From: Sphingobacteriia bacterium 24-36-13
GTDB lineage: Bacteria > Bacteroidota > Bacteroidia > Chitinophagales > Chitinophagaceae
Reading direction: 5' to 3'
NCBI GenBank assembly: GCA_002281875.1
Contig: NCHN01000015.1
Coordinates: 1 to 64,000 of the forward strand
Length of the DNA stretch: 64,000 nucleotides
Of the stretch, positions 1 to 8,313 are shown piece after piece. A model generated the notes under the pieces. That model was not told the DNA's origin. It saw only the letters and a program-made list of their open reading frames with translations, and did no database searches. The position numbers and the translations under genes were made by a program. Positions within the stretch are counted from its first letter, which is position 1. Every line of letters starts with the position of its first letter.

Positions 1-1
1 A

Positions 2-772
2 TCTCAACAGTATCAATATTTTAATACTAGATTATCGATATTTGAGAAGATTGAAAATGAAGTGGTTTTTTTGATTGGTATTGCTCAAAATATTACTGGG
101 AAAAAGAAAATTGAACAGCAAAGTCAATTATTTAAAAATCGTTTGCAAGAGCTTTCATTTATAACATCCCATGAAATGCGTCACGAATATGCCAAAATTC
201 AGTCTATAGTTAATTTGATGGATAATCAATTTATTTCAGCTGCAGAAAGGGTTGAATTGATAGGCGAAGCAAAAAAATCTATACAGTTAATCAACTCTTC
301 TATTTTTAAATTAAATCATAAACTTTCTTTTAATCAACAAGATGAATTTTTTAACATGAATAAAGAGCCAGATAAATTCAATAAAATATTAATGATAGAT
401 GATGACGTGCTTACAAATGTATTGAATAGAAAAATTGTACAAGCATTGTTACCTGAAATGCCTGTTGAAGTTTATATAGACATTGATGATGCTTTGTCTG
501 ATATCAAAAATATGGGCCCAATGAATCAAACACTTATTTTCTTAGATATCAATTTTCCTGGAAGAGGAGGGTGGGAGTTTTTAGATGATTATGCAACTAT
601 TTCAGATTCCGCTAATGTTATTGTGCTTTCTTCTTCAATAGATAACAGGGATAGAGAGAAAGCCAGAAGCTATACATCTGTTATTGATTATATTACAAAG
701 CCACTTTCTTTTGATTTTGTGAAGTCCTTTTTTGACGATTTAGCGTCGGCAAAGCTTGATAATCAGTTATAG
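2..772 (+). CDS. PAS / H-box / receiver signalling protein, 5'-partial
   Basis: The reading frame is open to the left edge, so the N-terminus is missing; a GTG at 62 is only an internal codon. The visible 256 residues begin in the end of a PAS domain and its PAC motif (GIAQNITGKKKIEQQ). A helical segment resembling a histidine-kinase dimerisation domain follows, with the H-box SHEMRHEYAKI. A receiver domain comes next, with the acidic pair IDDD, the phosphoacceptor Asp in IFLDINFPG and the conserved Lys in ITKPLS. No HATPase_c domain lies between the H-box and the receiver, so it cannot be a normal hybrid kinase. The architecture repeats in the gene at 2123-4021. Role inferred: phosphorelay or scaffold partner of the regulators downstream. 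Confidence 0.8.
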   Translation, partial: SQQYQYFNTRLSIFEKIENEVVFLIGIAQNITGKKKIEQQSQLFKNRLQELSFITSHEMRHEYAKIQSIVNLMDNQFISAAERVELIGEAKKSIQLINSSIFKLNHKLSFNQQDEFFNMNKEPDKFNKILMIDDDVLTNVLNRKIVQALLPEMPVEVYIDIDDALSDIKNMGPMNQTLIFLDINFPGRGGWEFLDDYATISDSANVIVLSSSIDNRDREKARSYTSVIDYITKPLSFDFVKSFFDDLASAKLDNQL

Positions 773-838
773 TTCATATTAATCAGTTTCCTTATCTTTA
801 ATATAATTATTGGTTTACAAAGCTGTAAGTAATTAAAT

Positions 839-1471
839 ATGCGAATACTCATTGCTGATGATCATGGTTTAATTAGAGAAGGATTAAAAAAAATTCTGCT
901 TGAGTCGCTTCCTGATGCAGAAGTTCATGATGTGTCTGATTCTGCAGAATTATTCAAAAAGTCAATTAAGGAAAAATGGGATATTATTATTTCTGATATT
1001 AGTATGCCAGGATTCTCAGGGATAGAAATTTTAAAACAGATAAAAACACATGTACCTAATACGCCTGTATTAATGTTAAGTATGCATTCTCCTGAACAAT
1101 ATGCAGTTAGGGCAATTAAAGCAGGTGCTTCTGGATATTTGACTAAAGAAAGTGCTCCATATGAATTAGTTACTGCCGTTCAGCAAATCTTAAGTGGAAG
1201 AAAATATATAACAAATAGGGTAGCTGAAGTACTTGCAAGCTCTCTTGAAACTGATACCACAAAATTACCACATGAAAATTTATCGGACAGGGAGTTTGAA
1301 GTTTTAAAAAAGTTGGTTGAAGGAAAATCTGTATCTGAAATAAGTGAAATGCTATCATTGAATATCAATACAATCAGTACTTATCGTGCTCGCATTTTAG
1401 ATAAAATGGGCTTAAAAAGTAATGCTGATCTAATTAGATATGCTATTGAGCATAAAATTTCTGAATTGTAG
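839..1471 (+). CDS. NarL/LuxR-family response regulator
   Basis: This is a 210-residue two-domain regulator of normal family length. The receiver domain occupies about residues 1-120, with acidic residues D7/D8, phosphoacceptor D53 (ISDISMPG) and Lys103 (YLTKES). A LuxR-type helix-turn-helix covers about 147-205 (LSDREFEVLKKLVEGKS, then NTISTYRARILDKM). It should bind DNA when phosphorylated. It follows a PAS/H-box protein by 66 bp, and the region just after it is rich in TGTAGT/ACTACA palindromes that could be its own operators. The partner kinase is not evident, because both neighbouring PAS proteins lack an ATPase domain. Confidence 0.93.
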   Translation: MRILIADDHGLIREGLKKILLESLPDAEVHDVSDSAELFKKSIKEKWDIIISDISMPGFSGIEILKQIKTHVPNTPVLMLSMHSPEQYAVRAIKAGASGYLTKESAPYELVTAVQQILSGRKYITNRVAEVLASSLETDTTKLPHENLSDREFEVLKKLVEGKSVSEISEMLSLNINTISTYRARILDKMGLKSNADLIRYAIEHKISEL

Positions 1472-1629
1472 TGCAATCACTACAGGTTGTCGTGTAATTC
1501 CCCTTTATTTTGTTAAATGCAACTACAAGCTAAGTTGTTCAGTTGAATTAAATTTGTTATTTGAAACACTAATGTGTTGATTTTAAAATTCAATTTCCTG
1601 AAAAACCAATTGTAGTGTCTAAACTACAA
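1467..1629. promoter_or_regulatory. Cluster of TGTAGT/ACTACA palindromes (possible operators)
   Basis: Two hairpin-capable palindromes sit in the gap after the LuxR-type regulator. TGTAGTG-caat-CACTACA lies at 1467-1484 and overlaps the stop codon; TTGTAGT-gtctaa-ACTACAA lies at 1610-1629. A third copy of the same core (TTGTAGG/CCTACAA) forms the terminator directly downstream. Neither of the first two is followed by a T-run, so they look like protein-binding or RNA elements rather than terminators. That the regulator binds them is inference. Confidence 0.35.
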
Positions 1630-1667
1630 AAGCTTTGTAGGCTTGCCCTACAAAGCTTTCTTTTTTT
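1629..1667 (+). terminator. Strong intrinsic terminator
   Basis: A perfect 13-bp stem (1629-1641 with 1647-1659, AAAGCTTTGTAGG and its complement) encloses a 5-nt loop and is followed within one base by seven T residues (1661-1667). It should end the transcript of the LuxR-type regulator and insulate the receiver gene at 1698. Confidence 0.85.
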
Positions 1668-1673
1668 GTTGAT

Positions 1674-1681
1674 TAAATTTG
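1674..1681 (+). promoter_or_regulatory. Bacteroidota -7 box for the receiver gene
   Basis: TAAATTTG matches the TAnnTTTG consensus of the Bacteroidota primary sigma factor and lies 16 nt before the ATG at 1698, just after the terminator. No convincing TTTG -33 element is visible. Confidence 0.45.
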
Positions 1682-1697
1682 GATAAGTACAAATAAT

Positions 1698-2141
1698 ATG
1701 ACTTCATCAAGTTTAAATATATTAATCATAGAAGATGCTGATATCATTGTAAATCAACTACAAATTCTATTGACAGATCAAAACTCAACCAACACTATTC
1801 GTTCTGCAAACTCTGCCGAATTAGGTTTGGAATTAGTTGGACAGTTTTTCCCAGATGTATTTATATTGGATATTAAGTTGCCTGGAATAAGCGGTATAGA
1901 ATTATTGAGCAAAATAAAACAGGATTATCCTATGGCTAGTCCTTTAATAATCGTACTTACAAATATGCCCCATTCTATTTATAAGCATGCATGTTTGAAT
2001 AATGGGGCAAATTTCTTTCTAGACAAGTCAAGAGATTTTTTAGTATTACCAGAAATTCTTGATTCCTATTTTATAAAAAATGAAATCCGAAATCTAAAGT
2101 TTAACCCCCCAAACTCTAGTTTATGCAATTCCCCCATGTAA
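1698..2141 (+). CDS. Stand-alone receiver (CheY-like) protein
   Basis: This 147-residue protein is a single receiver domain: acidic pocket E12/D13, phosphoacceptor D58 in FILDIKLPG and Lys110 in FLDKS. There is no output domain. It has its own -7 box and begins 31 bp after a strong terminator. Its last 19 bases overlap the start of the PAS/H-box/receiver gene, so the two are probably translated together. Likely role, by inference: an intermediate in a phosphorelay with the neighbouring H-box and receiver domains. Confidence 0.88.
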   Translation: MTSSSLNILIIEDADIIVNQLQILLTDQNSTNTIRSANSAELGLELVGQFFPDVFILDIKLPGISGIELLSKIKQDYPMASPLIIVLTNMPHSIYKHACLNNGANFFLDKSRDFLVLPEILDSYFIKNEIRNLKFNPPNSSLCNSPM

Positions 2142-4021
2142 TTAATAAAGATTTGAAAAGTGTTGGACCATATGCTGATGATTCTTTACTAGAAACAGAT
2201 TTGGAGGGTAATATTCTATTCTGCAACGAAACTTTTATCAAGCGGTATCAATTAAAAGGAACAAAAGTTAAGGGGCTTTCAATTGATTCAATTTTAAATA
2301 ATAAAGAAGCGAGTATTTTCAAAAATGCACTGCATAAATGCGCCAAACAAAAACAGCATACAGAGAATCTTAAATTTAAAATACCGGGGAATAATATTGA
2401 AAATGACTTTTATGAATGTTGTATGACTGGATTTCAAAATAATAAAGGGGTAGTTATTGGAGTGTTTATAAAAGATCAATTGAAAAAGCAATTGACTAAT
2501 CATATATCTACTAAGGAAACTGATTTTGAAAAGGAATGTTTTTCTGAGTTGGCCAATCATATGCCAGATTTAATGTGGGTGACAGATAAACAACACCAAT
2601 TGATTTATGTAAATACTGCTTGGCTACATTTTCGGGGTACTAGTTTAGAAGTTGAAATGGGTAATGGATGGCTAGATCATGTTCATCCCGAAGATAAGGA
2701 GCAAGTTGTGCAAGAAAGAAGGCAAGCATTTGTAGTACAACAACCTTATGCAATTACTTTTCGGTTTAAAAAACATGACGGATGTTATAGATGGATGAAT
2801 ATGAAAGGCAATCCAATTTATAGCGACACAGGAAATCGGTTTAAAAAACATGACGGATGTTATAGATGGATGAATATGAAAGGCAATCCAATTTATAGCG
2901 ACACAGGAAATTTTAAAGGATATGCTGGAACAGCTTTAGATATTACACCAGTTAAAGAAGCTCAAATTCAAATTAGAAGACAACAAGAACTGATGGAAAG
3001 TACCAAAATAGAATTTGGGAAATTCACTAAGATTGCACAAAAAATCGGAAGTATAATTATCATGTGCAATAGTGATAATAGAATTACTTGGGTAAACGAT
3101 GCTTTTGTAAAAACAACTGGATATACTTTAAAAGAAGTCTGTGGTAAAACACCAGGTAGTTTTCTAAAGGGAGCAGAGACAAGCAAAGAAACCTTAGATC
3201 GTATAAGAAAAGTGATTGAGTTGGGAAAGGGGATTAGAACCGAGATATTGTATTATACCAAGGCGGGGGCAAGAATATGGCTCGATTTAATGATTGAAAC
3301 ACTGTTTGATAAAGAAGGAATAGTTACCGGTTATATTACGATTCAAAAGGACATCACACTCAAAAAAATATCTGAAAAAGAAGTATTAGAGCAGATGAGC
3401 CACCTTAAAAAAATCTCCTTTATAACTTCTCACGAATTAAGGCATGAGTTCTCTAAAATTTTACAATTGTTACAAACTGCCAAATTTCAAGACCACAATG
3501 TTGCTACTTATTCACAAATATTCTCCGATATTGAGCATTCAGCAAATTTGATGAACGACGCTATATTTAAGCTAAATGATCAAATTAATTTTGCTTCATC
3601 TAACAGTATTTCATTAAATAAATATTTATTAAATCAGGCTATTGAAGAAATTTGTTTAGTTGATGATGATCATTTGGTAAATAAATTAAATGAACTAATC
3701 ATTAGAAATGTAATGCCTAGTATGCCAGTACATACTTTTGATCATGTTGATAATGCATTGGAGTACGTAAAAGAAAACCCTAATACCAAAAGAAAAATAT
3801 TCTTAGATCTTAATTTTTCAGGAAGGTCGGGGTGGGATTTTTTACACGAATATGAGAAATTAAGCCAACCTTGGCCTGTGGTAATACTAACTTCATCTAT
3901 TGACCATGTTGATTACGAACGGTCTAAAAAATTTTTAAATGTCACTCATTTTATAACAAAGCCGCTAACAATTGAACAATTTGAAAGATTGAGTGAAATG
4001 GAAAATGTAATGGTTCATTAA
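2123..4021 (+). CDS. Multi-PAS / H-box / receiver protein without kinase ATPase domain
   Basis: The 632 residues contain three PAS-like segments (about 15-125, 140-290 and 305-415), then an H-box helix pair (SHELRHEFSKI, about 435-500) and a C-terminal receiver (LVDDDH; phosphoacceptor Asp in IFLDLNFSG; Lys in FITKPLT). As in the protein at the left edge, no HATPase_c domain is present, and the H-box lacks the Pro usual in HELRTPL. The second PAS contains two identical consecutive copies of a 25-residue segment (RFKKHDGCYRWMN...), encoded by a perfect 75-bp tandem repeat that would duplicate the end of the PAS beta-sheet. The start overlaps the preceding receiver gene by 19 bp. The stop shares TTAA with the convergent transporter gene. 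Confidence 0.87.
   Translation: MQFPHVINKDLKSVGPYADDSLLETDLEGNILFCNETFIKRYQLKGTKVKGLSIDSILNNKEASIFKNALHKCAKQKQHTENLKFKIPGNNIENDFYECCMTGFQNNKGVVIGVFIKDQLKKQLTNHISTKETDFEKECFSELANHMPDLMWVTDKQHQLIYVNTAWLHFRGTSLEVEMGNGWLDHVHPEDKEQVVQERRQAFVVQQPYAITFRFKKHDGCYRWMNMKGNPIYSDTGNRFKKHDGCYRWMNMKGNPIYSDTGNFKGYAGTALDITPVKEAQIQIRRQQELMESTKIEFGKFTKIAQKIGSIIIMCNSDNRITWVNDAFVKTTGYTLKEVCGKTPGSFLKGAETSKETLDRIRKVIELGKGIRTEILYYTKAGARIWLDLMIETLFDKEGIVTGYITIQKDITLKKISEKEVLEQMSHLKKISFITSHELRHEFSKILQLLQTAKFQDHNVATYSQIFSDIEHSANLMNDAIFKLNDQINFASSNSISLNKYLLNQAIEEICLVDDDHLVNKLNELIIRNVMPSMPVHTFDHVDNALEYVKENPNTKRKIFLDLNFSGRSGWDFLHEYEKLSQPWPVVILTSSIDHVDYERSKKFLNVTHFITKPLTIEQFERLSEMENVMVH
2762..2911 (+). repeat. Perfect 75-bp tandem duplication inside a PAS domain
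   Basis: Copy 1 spans 2762-2836 and copy 2 spans 2837-2911. The two are identical base for base and keep the frame (25 codons each). The unit encodes the C-terminal strands of a PAS_3-type fold. Perfect identity implies a very recent duplication or an assembly artefact. Confidence 0.95.
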
Positions 4022-4944
4022 TTGATAGGCCTAGTTGTTTGCCAGCCAATTAATACCACACCAAGAATTACCAGTATCGTACCTAAAATTTGTTCCAACA
4101 AGATGGGTTCATTTAAAAATATGGATGCTTGTATGATGGTAGATACAGGACCAATACTTGTGATGATAGACACATTATTACTTCCAATCTTTTTCATTCC
4201 ACTACTCATCATAAAAGAAGGGATGACCGTAGCAATAATTGCCAATGCAATACCATACCACCAAAGTTGACTTGACATATTTACTTCTTGCCATTGTTCT
4301 TGAACAATGAAATGGGTGAATACACCAGCAGTTGCGGCTAACATAGCATAAGCTGTGTACCTGGTTGCACCAGCTTTTACAACCATTTTGCCAGTTCCAA
4401 CTAAATAAAAAGAATAGGTTACTGCACATAAAAAAACCATGAATGAACCAAAATAAAATTGTTCATTTTGTTGAATAGTTCCCAATTCAGCATAATACGC
4501 AATCCCGATTCCTGCATAAGTAATGGCAAGTGCAAAAAGTTGAATTTTTGAAATGCTGGTTTTAAATATCCAAGTATTCAGCAACACAGCAAATGTGGGG
4601 TATAGAAATAAAATCAACCGTTCTAATCCTGCAGAAATATATTGTAAACCAATAAAATCAAATAAACTACTTAAATAATATCCTAATACGCCTAAGGTGA
4701 TAATCCAGAACCAATCTCTTTTGCTAAGTGGAGTTGCCGACTCTTTTTTACCAGAAAACCAGGCAGCTACTAAATAGAAAGGGAGCGCTAAAAGCATTCT
4801 TAAACTCAACAATGTTAATGCATCTACACCAGTGTTACGAAAAGCCAATTTTACCCAAATTGCTTTTGTAGAAAATAAAATGGCTCCGCCTATGCTTAAT
4901 AAAAAGCCAGTTAAAAACAAGGAGGAGCGTTTAGACGCATTCAT
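4018..4944 (-). CDS. EamA/DMT-family transporter
   Basis: This 308-residue, very hydrophobic protein has about ten membrane helices in two homologous halves, the layout of drug/metabolite (EamA, RhaT-like) exporters. Visible features are GGAILFSTKAIWVKLAF at the N-terminus and the second-half pattern IATVIPSFMMSSGMKKIG with NEPI and LGVVLIG near the end. The substrate cannot be read from the sequence. It starts 2 bp after dapD on the same strand, so the two probably form an operon; a role in amino-acid or metabolite export is possible but unproven. Its stop codon shares TTAA with the convergent PAS-protein gene. Confidence 0.9.
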   Translation of the reverse strand: MNASKRSSLFLTGFLLSIGGAILFSTKAIWVKLAFRNTGVDALTLLSLRMLLALPFYLVAAWFSGKKESATPLSKRDWFWIITLGVLGYYLSSLFDFIGLQYISAGLERLILFLYPTFAVLLNTWIFKTSISKIQLFALAITYAGIGIAYYAELGTIQQNEQFYFGSFMVFLCAVTYSFYLVGTGKMVVKAGATRYTAYAMLAATAGVFTHFIVQEQWQEVNMSSQLWWYGIALAIIATVIPSFMMSSGMKKIGSNNVSIITSIGPVSTIIQASIFLNEPILLEQILGTILVILGVVLIGWQTTRPIN

Positions 4945-4946
4945 TA

Positions 4947-5756
4947 TTAAACACTCACATTAAAGTCTCTGAGCGCATCGTTTAAACTAGTTTTCAAATC
5001 GGTACTAGGCTTTCTTTGACCAATAATAAGGGCGCAACTAACTTGGTATTCTCCGGCATTAAATTTCTTGGTATAGCTTCCAGGTATGACTACACTTCTT
5101 GCAGGAACTCTGCCTTTCATTTCAATAGGTTCTGACCCGCTAACGTCTATAATTTTAGTAGATTGAGTTAGTACTACATTGGCACCCAATACAGCTTCTT
5201 TTTCTACAATAACGCCTTCAACAACTATACAGCGGCTACCAATAAAACAACCATCTTCTATGATTACAGGGCTCGCTTGTAAGGGTTCTAATACGCCACC
5301 AATTCCAACGCCTCCACTTAAGTGTACATTTTTTCCGATTTGTGCACAACTTCCAACAGTAGCCCAAGTGTCTACCATTGTGCCTTCATCTACATAAGCA
5401 CCAATATTTACATAGCTAGGCATTAAAACCACATTCTTAGCAATATATGCACCATACCTTGCTGTAGCAGGTGGAACTGCCCTTACCCCTAACTCTTTAT
5501 AATTGGTTTTTAATAACATTTTATCGTAAAACTCAAATGGAGGCATTTCCCAGGTTTGCATTTGTTGAATTCCAAAATACATTAAAATGGCTTTTTTAAC
5601 CCACTCATTTACTATCCAGCCATTAGCTTCGGGGCTAGCTACTCTCAATTGACCCTTATCTACCGCTTCAATCACTTGTTTAACCGCATCACTGTATTTT
5701 GTTTCTTTTAATAGTTCTCTATTACTCCAGGCTTCTAACACTAATTCTTGGGGCAT
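4947..5756 (-). CDS. dapD: 2,3,4,5-tetrahydropyridine-2,6-dicarboxylate N-succinyltransferase
   Basis: This cytoplasmic enzyme transfers succinyl from succinyl-CoA to tetrahydrodipicolinate in the lysine and diaminopimelate pathway. Its 269 residues are close to the roughly 274 of the E. coli enzyme. The N-terminal helical region is followed by a left-handed beta-helix of hexapeptide repeats (for example YVDEGTMVDTWATVGSCAQIG, then SGGVGIGGVLEP) and the conserved end of the transferase (VVIPGSY). A TAnnTTTG box lies 14 nt upstream. A DMT-family transporter follows immediately. Confidence 0.95.
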   Translation of the reverse strand: MPQELVLEAWSNRELLKETKYSDAVKQVIEAVDKGQLRVASPEANGWIVNEWVKKAILMYFGIQQMQTWEMPPFEFYDKMLLKTNYKELGVRAVPPATARYGAYIAKNVVLMPSYVNIGAYVDEGTMVDTWATVGSCAQIGKNVHLSGGVGIGGVLEPLQASPVIIEDGCFIGSRCIVVEGVIVEKEAVLGANVVLTQSTKIIDVSGSEPIEMKGRVPARSVVIPGSYTKKFNAGEYQVSCALIIGQRKPSTDLKTSLNDALRDFNVSV

Positions 5757-5770
5757 ATTTTAAATTTTAG

Positions 5771-5778
5771 CAAAAGTA
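5771..5778 (-). promoter_or_regulatory. -7 box for dapD
   Basis: Read on the minus strand this is TACTTTTG, an exact TAnnTTTG match. It ends 14 nt before the dapD ATG at 5756, giving a very short leader. Confidence 0.5.
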
Positions 5779-5826
5779 CAATATTTAGCTTTTTTAATTG
5801 AATGAGAATGATTTGGCGCATATCCT

Positions 5827-5834
5827 TAGTTTTG
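5827..5834 (+). promoter_or_regulatory. -7 box directly before the glycosyltransferase start
   Basis: TAGTTTTG matches TAnnTTTG and ends only 4 nt before the ATG at 5839. With the usual spacing the transcript would begin at or next to the A of the start codon, so the mRNA is probably leaderless. Confidence 0.5.
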
Positions 5835-5838
5835 TTGA

Positions 5839-6834
5839 ATGCGAAGGGTGCTAATTATTCAAACGGCTTTTATTGGGGATGTGGTTCTAGCAAGTGCAAT
5901 GTTAGAATCTTTACATCAGGCATTTCCTAGTATTGAAATAGATATATTGGTTCGTAAAGGAAACGAATCTTTATTTGTTGGTCATCCATATTTACACAAG
6001 ACCTTAGTTTGGAATAAGCAAAAAGCAAAATACAAACATCTTTGGCAACTGCTTACACAAATTAGGAAGAACGAGTATGATGCAGTTATTAATTTACAAC
6101 GATATGCTGCAACTGGTTTTTTGACTGCTTTTTCAGGTGCAAAAGAAAAAATAGGGTTCAATAAAAATCCATTGAGCCCATTATTTACAAAAGTGATTCA
6201 ACACCAAATGGGTAGCAGTTCTGGTTTGCACGAGATTGAGCGAAATCAATTGTTATTGTATTGGCCAGAAGCAAAACTTTGTATGCCCAAATTGTATCCA
6301 AGTAAAACTGATATTGAATTTGTTGATCAATACAAGAGCCAAAAATATATTTGTATTGCACCTTCTTCTGTTTGGTTGACTAAACAGTTTCCCTCTGAAA
6401 AATGGGTTGCATTCTTACAACAGTTGCCTTCAGATATTACCATTTATATGTTAGGAGGGAGCAATGACGCCGCGCTTTGTCAGGAAATTATTGATCGGAG
6501 CGGGAACCTACTATCAATAAATCTAGCGGGTAAATGTAATTTTTTGCAGTCAGCAGCATTAATGCGAGATGCAATAATGAATTATGTGAATGATTCTGCT
6601 CCCATGCATTTTTGTTCTTCGGTAAATGCCCCTGTAACAGCTATTTATTGTTCAACTATTCCTAGTTTTGGTTATGGCCCATTAAGCACAAAAAGTTATA
6701 TCGTACAAATAAACAGAGACCTTCCTTGTAGACCATGTGGCTTACACGGGAAAAAGCAATGTCCGGAAGGTCATTTTGATTGTGCGTATAAAATTGAAAT
6801 TGCGCAATTAATGCGATGCTTGCCTGCTTCATAA
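5839..6834 (+). CDS. Family 9 glycosyltransferase (heptosyltransferase-like)
   Basis: These 331 residues have the layout of ADP-heptose:LPS heptosyltransferases. The N-terminal Rossmann half begins VLIIQTAFIGDVVLASAML; the C-terminal nucleotide-sugar half includes APSSVWLTKQFPSEKW, MLGG and NDSAPMHFCSSVNAP. The C-terminus holds a Cys-rich stretch (CRPCGLHGKKQCPEGHFDC) common in this family. It likely acts at the inner membrane in lipopolysaccharide core assembly; the exact sugar is unknown. The ATG at 5839 is supported by the box ending 4 nt upstream. It overlaps no gene once the CCA enzyme is started at 6858. Confidence 0.9.
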   Translation: MRRVLIIQTAFIGDVVLASAMLESLHQAFPSIEIDILVRKGNESLFVGHPYLHKTLVWNKQKAKYKHLWQLLTQIRKNEYDAVINLQRYAATGFLTAFSGAKEKIGFNKNPLSPLFTKVIQHQMGSSSGLHEIERNQLLLYWPEAKLCMPKLYPSKTDIEFVDQYKSQKYICIAPSSVWLTKQFPSEKWVAFLQQLPSDITIYMLGGSNDAALCQEIIDRSGNLLSINLAGKCNFLQSAALMRDAIMNYVNDSAPMHFCSSVNAPVTAIYCSTIPSFGYGPLSTKSYIVQINRDLPCRPCGLHGKKQCPEGHFDCAYKIEIAQLMRCLPAS

Positions 6835-6844
6835 TAAACAATCT

Positions 6845-6852
6845 TACATTTG
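6845..6852 (+). promoter_or_regulatory. -7 box directly before the CCA enzyme start
   Basis: TACATTTG matches TAnnTTTG and ends 5 nt before ATG 6858, with a TTG at 6820-6822 as a possible -33 remnant. It argues for the 6858 start rather than 6816 and for a leaderless or nearly leaderless mRNA. Confidence 0.5.
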
Positions 6853-6857
6853 CAGCA

Positions 6858-8276
6858 ATGACCATTCAGTTTAGCGATAAGGAAGAAGCAATATTTAAGC
6901 AAATAGGAGCTGTGGCCGATAAAATGAATATGCCCTGTTATTTAATTGGGGGGTTTGTTAGGGATAAAATTATCGGAAGAAATACTAAAGACGCAGATAT
7001 AGTTTGCTTAGGCGATGGAATTGCACTGGCCCATGCTTATGCGAATGAATTATCTCATAAGCCAATTGTAGCTTATTTCAAAAATTTTGGAACTGCTCAA
7101 ATTAAATTGGATGAGTTCGAAATTGAATTTGTTGGGGCAAGAAAAGAAAGTTACCAGCAAGACAGTAGAAAACCTCAGGTAGAACAAGGAACATTAGTAG
7201 ATGATCAAAACAGAAGAGATTTTACCATTAACGCCTTGGCCATTGGGTTAAATCATGCTCAGTTTGGATTGCTATTAGATCCATTTAATGGTATACAAGC
7301 AATAGAAGATAAAAGAATTCAAACACCATTAGAACCAGTACAAACTTTTAGTGACGATCCATTACGTATGCTGCGAGCAATAAGATTTGCAGCTCAATTG
7401 AATTTTGTAATTGAAGAGAATACGTTTAAAGCAATTGGGGAGAACGTACATCGAATGAAAATTGTAAGTCAAGAAAGAATAACGGATGAGTTAAATAAAA
7501 TCATGTTATGCTCGAAACCTTCCATTGGATGGGATTTACTATATAAATCAGGTTTGCTAAAATGGATTTTACCTCAAATGCTAGATTTGCACGGAGCAGT
7601 GTATATAGAAGGCAAGGGCCATAAAGACAATTTTTATCATACCCTTCAAGTATTAGACAATATTGTTCCCCATACCCAAAACCTATGGTTAAGGTGGGCA
7701 GCATTGTTGCACGATATAGGGAAACCAGCTACTAAAAAATTTGAAGAGGGGCATGGTTGGACTTTTCACGGTCATGAAGTAGTTGGTGCTAGAATGGTAC
7801 CTAAAATATTTTCAAAACTGAAATTGCCTTTGCATGAACCTATGAAGTATGTTCAAAAATTGGTTCTATTGCATTTGCGCCCCATTAGTTTAACCAAAGA
7901 AAATATTACTGATAGTGCTGTTAGAAGACTATTATTTGATGCAGGAGAAGATATTGATGACTTAATGACTTTGTGTTCTGCAGATATTACCAGTAAGAAT
8001 AAGCAGAAAGTAAATCGATACTTGCAAAATTTTGAAATGGTAAAAGAGCGGATGCAAGCAGTTGAAACCCAAGACCAATTGAGGAATTGGCAACCTCCAA
8101 TTAGTGGCGAACTAATTATGGAAGTATTTGGACTTACCCCAGGTCGAAATGTTGGAGTTATTAAAGATGCTATACGAGAAGCTATACTGGATGGGATTAT
8201 TCCCAACCAATATGAATTGGCTTATCAATATATGTTAGAAAAAGGGGCAGAATTGAATCTAAAACCCGTTAAATAA
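6858..8276 (+). CDS. cca: CCA-adding enzyme / tRNA nucleotidyltransferase with HD domain
   Basis: The enzyme adds or repairs the 3'-CCA end of tRNA in the cytoplasm. The class II polymerase head has LIGGFVRDKIIGR with the metal-binding pair in KDADIV, followed by RRDFTINALAI and the nucleotide-selection region (DDPLRMLRAIRFAAQL). A C-terminal HD domain carries LLHDIGKP. With the start at 6858 the protein has 472 residues. An in-frame ATG at 6816 would overlap the glycosyltransferase and lies upstream of the -7 box at 6845, so it is less likely. Whether it adds CCA fully or only one base type cannot be read from the sequence. Confidence 0.93.
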   Translation: MTIQFSDKEEAIFKQIGAVADKMNMPCYLIGGFVRDKIIGRNTKDADIVCLGDGIALAHAYANELSHKPIVAYFKNFGTAQIKLDEFEIEFVGARKESYQQDSRKPQVEQGTLVDDQNRRDFTINALAIGLNHAQFGLLLDPFNGIQAIEDKRIQTPLEPVQTFSDDPLRMLRAIRFAAQLNFVIEENTFKAIGENVHRMKIVSQERITDELNKIMLCSKPSIGWDLLYKSGLLKWILPQMLDLHGAVYIEGKGHKDNFYHTLQVLDNIVPHTQNLWLRWAALLHDIGKPATKKFEEGHGWTFHGHEVVGARMVPKIFSKLKLPLHEPMKYVQKLVLLHLRPISLTKENITDSAVRRLLFDAGEDIDDLMTLCSADITSKNKQKVNRYLQNFEMVKERMQAVETQDQLRNWQPPISGELIMEVFGLTPGRNVGVIKDAIREAILDGIIPNQYELAYQYMLEKGAELNLKPVK

Positions 8277-8313
8277 TCGCTATTTTGCAGCCCAATCATT
8301 AAATCTTGGCGGG

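Noticed and set aside
1170..1368. Minus-strand open frames opposite the LuxR-type regulator
   Set aside because: Short antisense shadows without start context, promoter or recognisable protein features.
2762..2911. CRISPR-like or mobile repeat
   Set aside because: Two adjacent in-frame copies without spacers or terminal inverted repeats; it is an internal gene duplication.
6816..6857. Longer start for the CCA enzyme at ATG 6816
   Set aside because: Its first codons overlap the glycosyltransferase and lie upstream of the -7 box at 6845; ATG 6858 fits the family start.
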